Source of the DNA: Oscillospiraceae bacterium
GTDB taxonomy: Bacteria; Bacillota; Clostridia; Oscillospirales; Ruminococcaceae
DNA: 19,401 nt
Direction: 5' to 3'
Assembly: GCA_029098085.1 (NCBI GenBank)
Contig: JAQXNQ010000254.1
Span: 1-19,401 of the forward strand
Below, in pieces: positions 6,134-14,428 of the stretch (its first letter is position 1; every line of letters begins with the position of its first letter). The notes beneath the pieces were generated by a model. That model was not told the DNA's origin and did not search any database. It saw only the letters and a program-made list of their open reading frames with translations. Made by a program: the position numbers and the translations under genes.

Positions 6134-7126
6134 ATGAATATGAAGAAACTGACAGATTCCGCTGCCATCCGAAAGCTCGCGGGCATCGTGCTGACCTACG
6201 CTATCGTGCAGCTGCTGATCTCCACCGGCATTCTCAGCGACTATTACTTCGCCACCATTGTCACCATCGGCACCAACATCATTCTGGCCGTCAGCCTGAA
6301 CCTGATCACCGGCTTCACCGGACAGTTCTCTCTGGGCCATGCAGGCTTCATGTCCATCGGCGCCTATTTCTGCGCCCTCATCACCCTGCGAATTCCCGGC
6401 ATCCCCGGCTTCCTGCTGGGCGTGCTGGCGGGCGGTACGGCTGCGGCTCTGGTCGGCCTGCTGGTCGGTCTGCCCACCCTGCGTCTGCGGGGCGACTATC
6501 TGGCCATCGCCACCCTGGGCATGGCGGAAATCATCCGCATCATCTTCCAGAACATCGAAATCACCAACGGTGCTGCCGGCCTTTCCAACCTGCCCCAGTT
6601 TGTCAACTGGACCTGGCTGTTCCTGTTTGTTGCCGGCATCACGGTGCTGATTGTCAATTTCCTGCACTCCTCCCCCGGCCGGGCCTGCATCGCCATCCGG
6701 GAGGATGAGATCGCGGCGGAGTCCATGGGCATCAACACCACCCGCTACAAGGTGACCTCCTTCATCATCGGCGCCTTCTGCGCCGGTATCGCCGGCGCCC
6801 TGTACGCCACCTATTTCCCCCGCATCAAGCCCGACACCTTCGGTTTCATGAAGTCGGTGGATATTCTGGTGGTCGTGGTATTCGGCGGTCTGGGCTCCAT
6901 CACCGGCTCCATCATCGGTGCCATTGTGCTGGGCCTGATCTCGATGCTGCTGGCCAGCTGGACCGAGCTGCGGATGGTCATCTACGCCCTACTGCTGATC
7001 GCCATTATGATCTTCCGTCCCCAGGGCCTCATGGGCTCCAGAGAGCTGTCGGTGGCGCTGCTGAAGCGCGCAGGCGACCAGATCACCGGACTGTTTCACA
7101 AAAAAGATCAGAAAGGGAGGGACTGA
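6134..7126 (+). CDS. livM: Branched-chain amino acid ABC transporter permease LivM
   Basis: This is a 330-residue permease that pairs with LivH to form the membrane channel for branched-chain amino acids. It carries the LivM hallmarks NLITGFTGQFSLGHAGFMSI near residue 55-75, the cytoplasmic coupling segment CIAIREDEIAAESMGIN, where the ATPases dock, and VVVFGGLGSITGSIIGAI near the C-terminus. About eight to ten hydrophobic spans are visible. The ATG at 6134 has GAGAAGG eight bases upstream; a second ATG two codons later is possible. The gene follows livH by 3 bases and precedes livG by 3 bases, in a tight operon. Confidence 0.94.
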   Translation: MNMKKLTDSAAIRKLAGIVLTYAIVQLLISTGILSDYYFATIVTIGTNIILAVSLNLITGFTGQFSLGHAGFMSIGAYFCALITLRIPGIPGFLLGVLAGGTAAALVGLLVGLPTLRLRGDYLAIATLGMAEIIRIIFQNIEITNGAAGLSNLPQFVNWTWLFLFVAGITVLIVNFLHSSPGRACIAIREDEIAAESMGINTTRYKVTSFIIGAFCAGIAGALYATYFPRIKPDTFGFMKSVDILVVVVFGGLGSITGSIIGAIVLGLISMLLASWTELRMVIYALLLIAIMIFRPQGLMGSRELSVALLKRAGDQITGLFHKKDQKGRD

Positions 7127-7129
7127 GCC

Positions 7130-7907
<778 letters not shown>

Positions 7908-7915
<8 letters not shown>

Positions 7916-8612
7916 GATTCAGGATTTACATGTTCATTTCGGCGTCATCCACGCCCTGAAGGGCATCTCCCTGACGGTCAACGACGGAGAGATTGTCACC
8001 CTGATCGGCGCCAACGGCGCTGGCAAAACCACCACCCTGCGCACCATTTCCGGCCTGAAAAAGCCCACCAGCGGCAAGATCCTGCTGGATGGAAAGGACA
8101 TCGCTCACACCACACCCCGGGAACGGGTCAAGCTGGGCATGTCCCAGGTACCGGAGGGCAGACGGGTGTTTGCGGACATGACCGTGCTGGAAAATCTGGA
8201 GCTGGGTGCCTATCTGCGCCGGGACAGAGCCGGCATCAAGCAGGATCTGGAGATGGTCTACGACCGCTTCCCCCGGCTGGCGGACCGCCGTAAACAGGCC
8301 GCCGGCACCCTTTCCGGCGGCGAGCAGCAGATGCTGGCCATGGGCCGCGCCCTCATGAGCCGTCCCAAGATTCTCTTCCTGGATGAGCCGTCCATGGGTC
8401 TTGCGCCCCTGCTGGTGCAGGAAATCTTCGACATCATCAAGAGCATCAACCAGACCGGCACCACCATTCTGCTGGTGGAGCAGAACGCCAGCATGGCTCT
8501 GCAGATTGCAAACCGCGCCTATGTCATGGAAACCGGCTCCATTGTCCTCTCCGGCACCGGTGAGGAGCTTTCCCAGAGCGACGACATCAAAAAAGCCTAC
8601 TTAGGAGGGTAA
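7908..8612 (+). CDS. livF: Branched-chain amino acid ABC transporter ATP-binding protein LivF
   Basis: This is a 234-residue ABC ATPase, the second nucleotide-binding subunit of the Liv system. Motifs in order are Walker A GANGAGKTT, the Q-loop region SQVPEGRRVF typical of LivF, signature LSGGEQQMLAMGRA, Walker B ILFLDEPSMGLAP and the switch histidine replaced by the LivF-type LLVEQN. Though the frame is open further upstream, the ATG at 7908 gives the normal N-terminus MLEIQDLHVHFG and has GGGGGAGG nearby. It overlaps livG by 8 bases. The next gene, encoding CBS-ACT domains, begins 4 bases after its stop. Confidence 0.95.
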
Positions 8613-8616
8613 TGTT

Positions 8617-9258
8617 ATGTTTGTCAGAAACAAAATGACCACCAACCCCTTCGTCATCTCGCCGGATCAGACCATCCCCGATGCCCACGAGATCATGCAG
8701 CAGTACGGCGTCAAGCGTCTGCCCGTGGTCAAAAAGGGTAAGCTGGTGGGTGTTGTATCCAAGGAGGACATCGCCCATGCCTCTCCGTCCAAGGCCACTT
8801 CCTTCAGCGTGGGAGAGATCACCTATCTGCTGGCCAAGACCAGAATCAGCAAGGTCATGACCAAGAATCCCTACACCATCTCCCCCGACGCTCTGCTGGA
8901 GGAAGCCGCTACCCTGATGCGGGATCACGACGTGGGCTTCCTGCCGGTGGTAGAAGGCGACAAGCTGGTAGGCATCATCACCCAGAGCGATATTCTGGAC
9001 TCCTTCATTGACATTCTGGGCTTCCGCGACCCCGGCACCCGTATGACCATCGAGGCCAACGACGAGCCCGGCATGATTGCAAAGGTGGCCGGCATCATCA
9101 GCGAATACGACGCCAACATCACCCATATGGCCGTCTACCGGGGCGGCACCGGGCGCAGCATCATGGTAATTGGCATCAACTCCCAGAACACCGCCGAGCT
9201 GGAACAGACCATCAAGGACGCAGGATTCGACCTGCTGTATAAATCCGTTATCAAATAA
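8617..9258 (+). CDS. CBS-CBS-ACT domain protein, last gene of the liv operon
   Basis: This is a 213-residue soluble protein. Two CBS domains (about 1-60 and 75-130) are recognisable from FVRNKMTTNPFVISPDQTI and KVMTKNPYTISPDALLEEA, each followed by a LPVV-type strand. The C-terminal ACT domain (about 140-213) begins TRMTIEANDEPGMIAKVAGI. CBS pairs usually bind adenine nucleotides and ACT domains usually bind amino acids, so the protein is likely a sensor; its output is unknown. The layout is AcuB-like. The ATG at 8617 follows GGAGGG by 7 bases. It starts only 4 bases after livF, so it belongs to the operon, and a role in sensing branched-chain amino acids or energy state for this transporter is inferred. 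There is no DNA-binding or catalytic domain. Confidence 0.9.
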   Translation: MFVRNKMTTNPFVISPDQTIPDAHEIMQQYGVKRLPVVKKGKLVGVVSKEDIAHASPSKATSFSVGEITYLLAKTRISKVMTKNPYTISPDALLEEAATLMRDHDVGFLPVVEGDKLVGIITQSDILDSFIDILGFRDPGTRMTIEANDEPGMIAKVAGIISEYDANITHMAVYRGGTGRSIMVIGINSQNTAELEQTIKDAGFDLLYKSVIK

Positions 9259-9263
9259 CGAAG

Positions 9264-9315
9264 CGACAAGCAAAATGCCTCGTCTGTCTACGCAGGTGGG
9301 GCATTCAGCGTGTCG
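9264..9315. repeat. Left copy of a ~50-bp palindrome (possible liv operon terminator)
   Basis: CGACA (9264-9268) and TGTCG (9311-9315) enclose AATGCC (9274-9279) and GGCATT (9300-9305). The centre CGTCTGTCTACGCAGG (9281-9296) is identical to that of the right copy, exactly 441 bases downstream. It lies 5 bases after the CBS-ACT stop and may act as a terminator, though a T-run is lacking. Confidence 0.7.
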
Positions 9316-9711
9316 ATAAAGTGAGAAAAGCAGAAAGAGTGTGACACGCAGTGAAAAGTGAAGAGTGAAAAGTGAAGAGTTTTGGAAAACCGCTCACTGC
9401 GTTCGCTCAAAATATGGGATCGAAAGGCTGCCCGCTTGGTTTTACCGATGTACAAAACAGCAGGTTTGAGTTGCTTAATGAAGAGTGACGGCAAGTTTGC
9501 TTCCAATGCTCACGCAGTCTGAGCCAGGGAGAAGCCTTTCAGCTTTCGCCAGAACTAAAACACGATTCACTCCGACTGACACTAAGGTTCAATCAGCGCA
9601 CAGCCTTTCAAATCTCGTCAGTATTCAAGGGGCGCAGCTCCGATTCACCTTAACTATTCACTATTCACTGAGATTCGCACTCTGTCCACTGAAAAGGAAC
9701 CTTTCTCGACA
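9311..9711. mobile_element. Putative 401-bp non-autonomous element with imperfect terminal inverted repeats
   Basis: The left end TGTCGATAAAG (9311-9321) mirrors the right end CTTTCTCGACA (9701-9711) at 10 of 11 positions. Further in, CAGTGAAAAGTGAAGAGTGAA (from 9349, shown here as a 20-odd-base block with three variable positions) mirrors 9650-9670. The two inner blocks lie at similar distances from their ends (38 and 41 bases), so the terminal repeats extend over about 60 bases with some divergence. No transposase is encoded. The flanking palindromes look like duplicated copies of one sequence. This could be a MITE-like insertion or a REP-like composite; I infer mobility only from the architecture. 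Confidence 0.45.
9350..9377 (+). repeat. 14-bp tandem repeat, two copies
   Basis: AGTGAAAAGTGAAG occurs twice in a row (9350-9363 and 9364-9377), followed by AGTTTT. Near the other end of the same interval is the related inverted sequence AACTATTCACTATTCACTG (9652-9670). Confidence 0.85.
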
Positions 9712-9753
9712 GCAAATGCCCCGTCTGTCTACGCAGGCGGGGCATTTGTGTCC
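9707..9753. repeat. Right copy of the ~50-bp palindrome (possible aminopeptidase gene terminator)
   Basis: CGACA (9707-9711) and TGTCC (9749-9753) enclose AAATGCCCCG and CGGGGCATTT, a perfect 10-bp stem. It continues as CTG/CAG after one mismatch. It lies 12 bases past the stop of the minus-strand aminopeptidase gene and may end that transcript. It is a better stem than the left copy. Confidence 0.75.
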
Positions 9754-9765
9754 ATGCTTCGGGAA

Positions 9766-11562
9766 TCAGATAGCGCGGGTATATTTCCGCAGCCACTCGG
9801 TCTCGTCCCCGGTCAGGTAGGGCGAGAGCTTCTCAAAGACCTCTTTGTGATAGGCGTTGAGCCAGCCCTTTTCCCGCTCAGACAGGTACTGGGGATCAAT
9901 GGCATCCAGGTCGATGGGAGCGAAGGTCAGGCACTCAAAATGCAGGAACTGGCCGTACTCGTTCTTCTCACCGGCCACGCAGAGCAGCTCGTTTTCGGTG
10001 CGGATGCCGTGACTGCCCTCGATGTAGACGCCGGGCTCGTCGGTGGTGACCATGCCGGGCTCCAGCACCGCGCTGTCGTTGCGCTCGGGCACGATCTTCC
10101 AGCGGAAGCCGTTGGGTGCTTCATGAACGCCGGACAGATAGCCGACGCCGTGACCGGTGCCGCAGCGGTAGTCGATGCCCATCTCCCAGATGGGGCCGCG
10201 GGCCAGGATGTCCAGATTGATGCCCCGGCAGCCCTCCAGGAAGACGGCGTTCTGCAGCGCCAGCACACTGCGGCAGACAGCGGTAAAATGCTTCTTCTGC
10301 TCATCCGGAACGGGGCCCAGCGCCATGGTGCGGGTGATGTCGGTGGTGCCTTCATAGTACTGTCCGCCGGAATCCACCAGGTACAGCCCCTCGGGCAGCA
10401 GATCGGCATCGCTTTCGGGGGTGGCGGAGTAGTGCATCATGGCGGCGTTGGGGCCGTAGGCGCTGATGGTGGTGAAGGAGGGCTCGATAAAGCCGGGCTG
10501 CTCACGGCGGCGATCCTCCAGGTATTCGGCAGCGGAGCTCTCGGTGATCCGCATCTTCACCCGGCCCACACTGTTTTTCAGCCAGTACATGAATTTGGTA
10601 AAAGCCACGCCGTCCCGGATATGGGAGAGACGGAGATTCGCAACCTCGGTTTCGTTCTTGACCGCCTTCATCAGCTGCTCGGGATTCGCCTCATCCACGA
10701 TAGAAGCGCGCTCCTGCAGGACGCTGTACAGGGCGTAGTTGACCTTTTTGCCGTTCAGCAGCACCGTCTCGCCCGCCAGCTCCTCCGCGGCCTCATAGAT
10801 GCCCTCATAGGGACGAAGAGCGATGCCGGAGGCCTTCAGACCAGCTTTCACCTCTTCGCTGATGGCGTCGGGATTCACATAAAGCAGCGCCTGATCCATC
10901 GTGACCAGGGCGTAGGACAGCAGCACCGGCGTGCAGGCCACATCGTCCGCGCGGATGTTAAACAGCCAGGCGATATCATCCAGCGTGGTCAGCAGGTGGG
11001 CGGAAGCGCCCCTGTCTGCCATAACCCGGCGCACATCAGAGAGCTTTTCTGCGGCAGAGCGGCCAGCGTATTTCTCCTCCAGCAGGAAGGCGGGGGTGCA
11101 GCTCATGGCAGGCCGGTCGGTCCAGATCATCCCGGGGAAATCCTTGCTGCAGTCCACCGAAACGCCCTTCTTTGCCAGCTCCCGGCAGAGCATCTCACCC
11201 TCGGAGCCGGGAAGTACCCGTCCGTCAAAGGCCAGGGTCTGACCCTCCTTCAGGTTGGCCAGCAGATACTCGCTCTCGGTAGGGACGCCTTCCACACCCA
11301 TGCGGCAAAGCTCAATGCCGCTGCCGGCCAGCTGACGTTCCGCCTGAATGAAATAGCGGCCGTCGGTCCAGAGACCGGCCCAGTCGGCCATGACCACCAG
11401 CGTACCGGCGGAGCCGGTGAAGCCGGACAGCCAGGCGCGGGCCTTGAAGTAATCGCCCACATATTCCGATTGATGGAAATCCGCAGTGGGGACAATCAGC
11501 GCATCCACCTTTTTCTGCGCCATGACGGCACGCAGAGCCGCCAGTCTTTCTTTTACAGTCAT
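9766..11562 (-). CDS. Xaa-Pro aminopeptidase, three-domain M24B type
   Basis: This is a 598-residue cytoplasmic metallopeptidase that removes N-terminal residues preceding proline. The length and two creatinase-like N-terminal domains (about 1-310) before the pita-bread catalytic domain (about 315-560) match the longer APP1-like type rather than the roughly 440-residue PepP. The five metal ligands are visible: Asp in LVDSGGQYYEG (about 395), Asp in TTDITRT (about 407), His in GTGHGVGY (about 470), Glu in TTDEPGVY (about 507) and Glu in RTENELL (about 521). The ATG at 11562 starts MTVKERLAALRAVMAQKKVD and has AGGAAG seven bases upstream; the frame is open further, but the extra upstream translation resembles nothing. 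It is a single gene with its own promoter, divergent from the penicillin-binding protein gene. Confidence 0.94.
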   Translation of the reverse strand: MTVKERLAALRAVMAQKKVDALIVPTADFHQSEYVGDYFKARAWLSGFTGSAGTLVVMADWAGLWTDGRYFIQAERQLAGSGIELCRMGVEGVPTESEYLLANLKEGQTLAFDGRVLPGSEGEMLCRELAKKGVSVDCSKDFPGMIWTDRPAMSCTPAFLLEEKYAGRSAAEKLSDVRRVMADRGASAHLLTTLDDIAWLFNIRADDVACTPVLLSYALVTMDQALLYVNPDAISEEVKAGLKASGIALRPYEGIYEAAEELAGETVLLNGKKVNYALYSVLQERASIVDEANPEQLMKAVKNETEVANLRLSHIRDGVAFTKFMYWLKNSVGRVKMRITESSAAEYLEDRRREQPGFIEPSFTTISAYGPNAAMMHYSATPESDADLLPEGLYLVDSGGQYYEGTTDITRTMALGPVPDEQKKHFTAVCRSVLALQNAVFLEGCRGINLDILARGPIWEMGIDYRCGTGHGVGYLSGVHEAPNGFRWKIVPERNDSAVLEPGMVTTDEPGVYIEGSHGIRTENELLCVAGEKNEYGQFLHFECLTFAPIDLDAIDPQYLSEREKGWLNAYHKEVFEKLSPYLTGDETEWLRKYTRAI

Positions 11563-11602
11563 TCCAAAACTTCCTTTCCAGAGGACAAAGTCTGTTTCCT
11601 TT

Positions 11603-11631
11603 ATTGTAGCATGACAAAATGGGAATTGCAA
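11603..11631 (-). promoter_or_regulatory. Promoter of the aminopeptidase gene
   Basis: On the minus strand TTGCAA (11626-11631) and TACAAT (11603-11608) are separated by 17 bases. The leader would be about 35 bases to the ATG at 11562. Confidence 0.8.
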
Positions 11632-11821
11632 CTGCGGAAAAGAAAAACCGTCTGTCCGTAAAAAACATTTTTTGTAGCTTTTGGAAGCAAAAGCGGACAA
11701 TTCTCTGAGGACAACCGGCATGCTGCCGCGTTTTCTCATTGTCCAAAGGAACGCGCGGCGGGCATACCCCGGGAATTTTTCCGTTTTCACGACAGTTTCA
11801 CAGTCACGAAATATTTTGGGG

Positions 11822-11850
11822 TTAACATTTGCGGGCAGGTGTGCTATAAT
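11822..11850 (+). promoter_or_regulatory. Promoter of the class A penicillin-binding protein gene
   Basis: TTAACA (11822-11827) and a perfect TATAAT (11845-11850) are separated by 17 bases. The expected transcript start near 11857 leaves a long leader of about 155 bases before the TTG start codon. Confidence 0.85.
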
Positions 11851-11856
11851 ATAAAA

Positions 11857-12014
11857 GAATATTTCTGCCCGTCTGCACCGCGGCCTCTGTACGCTGCGGA
11901 AAACTGCAGAGCGCCGGGCCCTCCCTTCTGGAGTACAGGCCCGCTTTCCACTGAACCATTCTACATCGATCCTGCGGAGACCTCCGGGCCTTCGCGGAAA
12001 AGGAGGCTGAAAGC
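11857..12014 (+). promoter_or_regulatory. Long structured 5' leader of the penicillin-binding protein gene
   Basis: Possible stems include CTCTG/CAGAG (about 11884-11910), a two-part hairpin CGGGCC...GGCCCG enclosing CTCC-CTTCT-GGAG (about 11914-11943), and CGGAG-AC-CTCCG (about 11963-11974) shortly before the AGGAGG site. I do not recognise a known riboswitch. A protein- or antibiotic-responsive leader is conceivable but unproven. Confidence 0.4.
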
Positions 12015-14264
12015 TTGAGCACAAGCAAAAAACGCAGGCCCTCCCGGGTCGCGCGGGTTATCCGGTTTGGCATCGGCCAGCTGATGCGGCTGCTTGTGAC
12101 GGTTTTCCTGATCTGTGTCATCACCGGCTGTATCGTGGCTACGTCCATGATCATCTATGTGATGAATTTCATGGAGACGGACAATAACGTCAATCTGGAT
12201 AACGTCAACCTGAGCTTTACCACCATGTTCTATGTCAACGACGAAAACGGTCAGCCCCAGGAGGTTTACCGGATGTCCGGCGACCAGAACCGCATTGAAA
12301 TCTCGCTGGATCAGGTTTCCCAGAACCTGCTCAACGCCTATGTAGCCACCGAGGACAAGCGCTTCTATCAGCACGAGGGCGTGGACTGGATCCGCACCAT
12401 CGGCGTATCCATCCGGGCCGTGCTGAAGGGCGAAAAGCAGGGCGGCTCCACCATCACCCAGCAGGTGATCAAAAACGTTACCAAGGATGATGACGTCACG
12501 CCGGTGCGAAAGCTGCGGGAAATTTTCCGCGCGCTGGAACTGGAACGCAACTACACCAAGGAAGAGATCCTGGAATCCTATCTCAACCTGATCTTCCTGG
12601 GCAAAAATATTTACGGTGTGGAGGCGGCCAGCCAGTACTACTTCGGCTGCAGTGCCAGTGAACTGACCATTCCCCAGGCGGCGACCCTGGCCGGCATGAC
12701 CCGCTCCCCCAACTATTACCGGCCCGACCTGCATCCCGACCGGGCCAAAGAGCGCCGGAACTACGCGCTGGAGTGCATGAAGGAAAGCGGCTTCATCACC
12801 GAAGCCCAGTACAAAGCCTACTGCGCCGAGCCGATGGTCACGGTGGACCGCACCGTCAGCACCGAAGAGAACACCTCCTCCCAGTCCGGCGGCGTAACGT
12901 CCTACTTCACCGATATGGTCATTGAGGATGTCATTTCCGACCTGATGGAAGCCAACAACTGGTCCCGGGACTATGCCAGCTACATGCTGCGCAACGGCGG
13001 TTACCGGATCTACATGACCGAAGACATGCAGCTGCAGCAGCTGCTGGAGGAGAAATACAACGATCCCCGTACCTTCTCCCAGTATGACCTGACGGAAAAT
13101 GAAAACGGAGACATTCCGGAATCCGCCTTCGTCATCATGGACTACGAGGGCCATGTGCTGGCCGTTGTGGGCGGAAAGGGAGAAAAGACGGAGACCCTCG
13201 GCTTCAATCGCGCCACCATGGCCAAGCGTCCGCCCGGATCCTCCATCAAGCCGCTGGCCGTATACGGCCCTGCGCTGGAATACGACATCATCAACTGGTC
13301 CACCGTGCTGAACGACAGCGCTGCCATGAAGATCAACGACAAGGACTGGCCCAGCAACTACGAAAAGGACTATCGCGGCGACATGACGGTCGTGGAAGCG
13401 CTGCGGATCTCCCGCAACACCATTCCGGTCAAGATCATGCTGCAGCTGACCACAGAGAAGAGCATTGATTTTCTGCAGAAGAAGCTGGGTATCACCACCC
13501 TGGTCACCAGCGGCAGCCAGAACGACTACGGTCCCTCTCTGGCCATCGGCTCCATGACCGACGGCGTTTATCTGCGGGAGCTGACCGCAGCCTACGCCCC
13601 CTTCGGAAACGGCGGCGTGTACTACTCCCCTGAAAGCTACACCCGGATTGAGGATGCCAGCGGCAACGTCATTCTGGACAATACCCCCAAAAAGACCCGT
13701 GCCTTCAGCGAAGACACCGCCTCCATCATGAACCGGCTGCTGCAGGTCGTCTGCCAGAGCGGTACCGGCCGGGAATCCAACATCGGCGCCATGCCGGTTG
13801 TGGGCAAAACCGGTACGACCCAGGACTACAAGGACATGTCCTTCGTGGGCCTGTCCCCCTACTATGTGGGCGGCGTCTGGACCGGCTATGACACCCCTGC
13901 GGAGCTTCCCTACAAGAACATGTATGACACGGACACCATCTGGTCCAATGTCATGCGGGATGTTCATGAAGGGCTGGAGGTCAGAGACTTTACCCTCAGT
14001 GAAAACATCGTGCAGATGGAGTACTGCAAGATTTCCGGCCTGGCAGCCACCTCGGCCTGCTCCGAGACGGCCATGGGCTACTACAAGACCAACGCCAAGC
14101 CCGACCTCTGTGACGCCATCCATGACAAGGACAGCGGCGAGGATGAAGGCGGAGATGGTTCCGGTGCGGCTTCCTCCGGCACCGCGCCCAGCGGCCCCAG
14201 CTTCACCACCAACCCCAATGCCACCGGCGGCGGTTCACCCGGTGACGCCGCGGATGTGGACTGA
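12015..14264 (+). CDS. Class A penicillin-binding protein (bifunctional glycosyltransferase/transpeptidase)
   Basis: This is a 749-residue enzyme that polymerises and cross-links peptidoglycan outside the membrane. A basic cytoplasmic tail precedes one membrane anchor (about 25-52). The GT51 domain shows the catalytic-glutamate motif ATEDKRFYQHEG (about 111-122), GGSTITQQ (about 143-150) and RKLREIFRALELE. The transpeptidase domain carries SxxK as PGSSIKP (serine near 409), SxN as ISRNT (near 464) and KTGTT (near 596). A Gly/Ser/Pro/Thr-rich acidic tail of about 45 residues ends the protein, as in many Firmicutes PBP1-type enzymes. The start is TTG at 12015, eight bases after a perfect AGGAGG; no ATG is nearer. 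It is monocistronic, with a consensus promoter, a long leader and a strong terminator. Confidence 0.95.
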   Translation: MSTSKKRRPSRVARVIRFGIGQLMRLLVTVFLICVITGCIVATSMIIYVMNFMETDNNVNLDNVNLSFTTMFYVNDENGQPQEVYRMSGDQNRIEISLDQVSQNLLNAYVATEDKRFYQHEGVDWIRTIGVSIRAVLKGEKQGGSTITQQVIKNVTKDDDVTPVRKLREIFRALELERNYTKEEILESYLNLIFLGKNIYGVEAASQYYFGCSASELTIPQAATLAGMTRSPNYYRPDLHPDRAKERRNYALECMKESGFITEAQYKAYCAEPMVTVDRTVSTEENTSSQSGGVTSYFTDMVIEDVISDLMEANNWSRDYASYMLRNGGYRIYMTEDMQLQQLLEEKYNDPRTFSQYDLTENENGDIPESAFVIMDYEGHVLAVVGGKGEKTETLGFNRATMAKRPPGSSIKPLAVYGPALEYDIINWSTVLNDSAAMKINDKDWPSNYEKDYRGDMTVVEALRISRNTIPVKIMLQLTTEKSIDFLQKKLGITTLVTSGSQNDYGPSLAIGSMTDGVYLRELTAAYAPFGNGGVYYSPESYTRIEDASGNVILDNTPKKTRAFSEDTASIMNRLLQVVCQSGTGRESNIGAMPVVGKTGTTQDYKDMSFVGLSPYYVGGVWTGYDTPAELPYKNMYDTDTIWSNVMRDVHEGLEVRDFTLSENIVQMEYCKISGLAATSACSETAMGYYKTNAKPDLCDAIHDKDSGEDEGGDGSGAASSGTAPSGPSFTTNPNATGGGSPGDAADVD

Positions 14265-14353
14265 TCTCCTCCGCACCACTGACTGCGCTTCCCGGCGCTT
14301 CGGGACTGCGGAAGGTCTCCCGTTCGTCAGGCCAGCGCCATTTTCCCGTATTG

Positions 14354-14390
14354 AAAGGCCGCCGCACAGTCTTTGTGCGGCAGCCTTTTT
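14354..14390 (+). terminator. Intrinsic terminator after the penicillin-binding protein gene
   Basis: GCCGCACA (14361-14368) pairs with TGTGCGGC (14374-14381) around a 5-base loop. After one mismatch GGC/GCC and AAA/TTT extend the stem, and TTTTT (14386-14390) follows. Confidence 0.9.
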
Positions 14391-14428
14391 GCTGTCGCTG
14401 CTCACTCTCAGCCGAAAGGACAAATCAT

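Larger units (their letters stand above)
9259..9765. other. 507-bp gene-free interval with a palindrome-flanked repeat structure
   Basis: No convincing protein gene is present; the open frames here are short and lack family features or ribosome binding sites. The interval lies between the convergent ends of the liv operon and the aminopeptidase gene. It holds two related palindromes (9264-9315 and 9707-9753), a region between them with inverted-repeat ends, and a tandem repeat, described separately. Confidence 0.8.
11563..12014. other. 452-bp divergent promoter region
   Basis: No protein gene is supported here. It contains the aminopeptidase promoter (minus strand), a short perfect hairpin GCTTTTG-GAAG-CAAAAGC (11677-11694), scattered GGACAA/TTGTCC words around 11694-11743, the penicillin-binding protein promoter (11822-11850) and that gene's leader of about 155 bases, which has several possible stems. 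Confidence 0.75.

Noticed and set aside
5195..6667. 490-codon minus-strand frame opposite livH and livM
   Set aside because: It is a His/Asp/Gln/Gly-rich translation caused by antisense reading of hydrophobic codons; no start signal or domain is seen.
9485..9820. Small frames of about 70-110 codons in the gene-free interval (for example 9288-9506 minus and 9485-9820 plus)
   Set aside because: No ribosome binding sites or recognisable domains, and they run through palindromes and repeats.
9748..11661. 637-codon plus-strand frame opposite the aminopeptidase
   Set aside because: No recognisable domain and low-complexity composition; all aminopeptidase metal ligands lie on the other strand.
11563..12024. 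Upstream extension of the aminopeptidase frame (154 codons)
   Set aside because: It covers the two divergent promoters, has no family similarity, and the ATG at 11562 has a good ribosome binding site and the right N-terminus.
11961..14123. 720-codon minus-strand frame opposite the penicillin-binding protein
   Set aside because: Rich in Gly, His, Val and Asp without motifs; it is antisense to a gene with all catalytic motifs.
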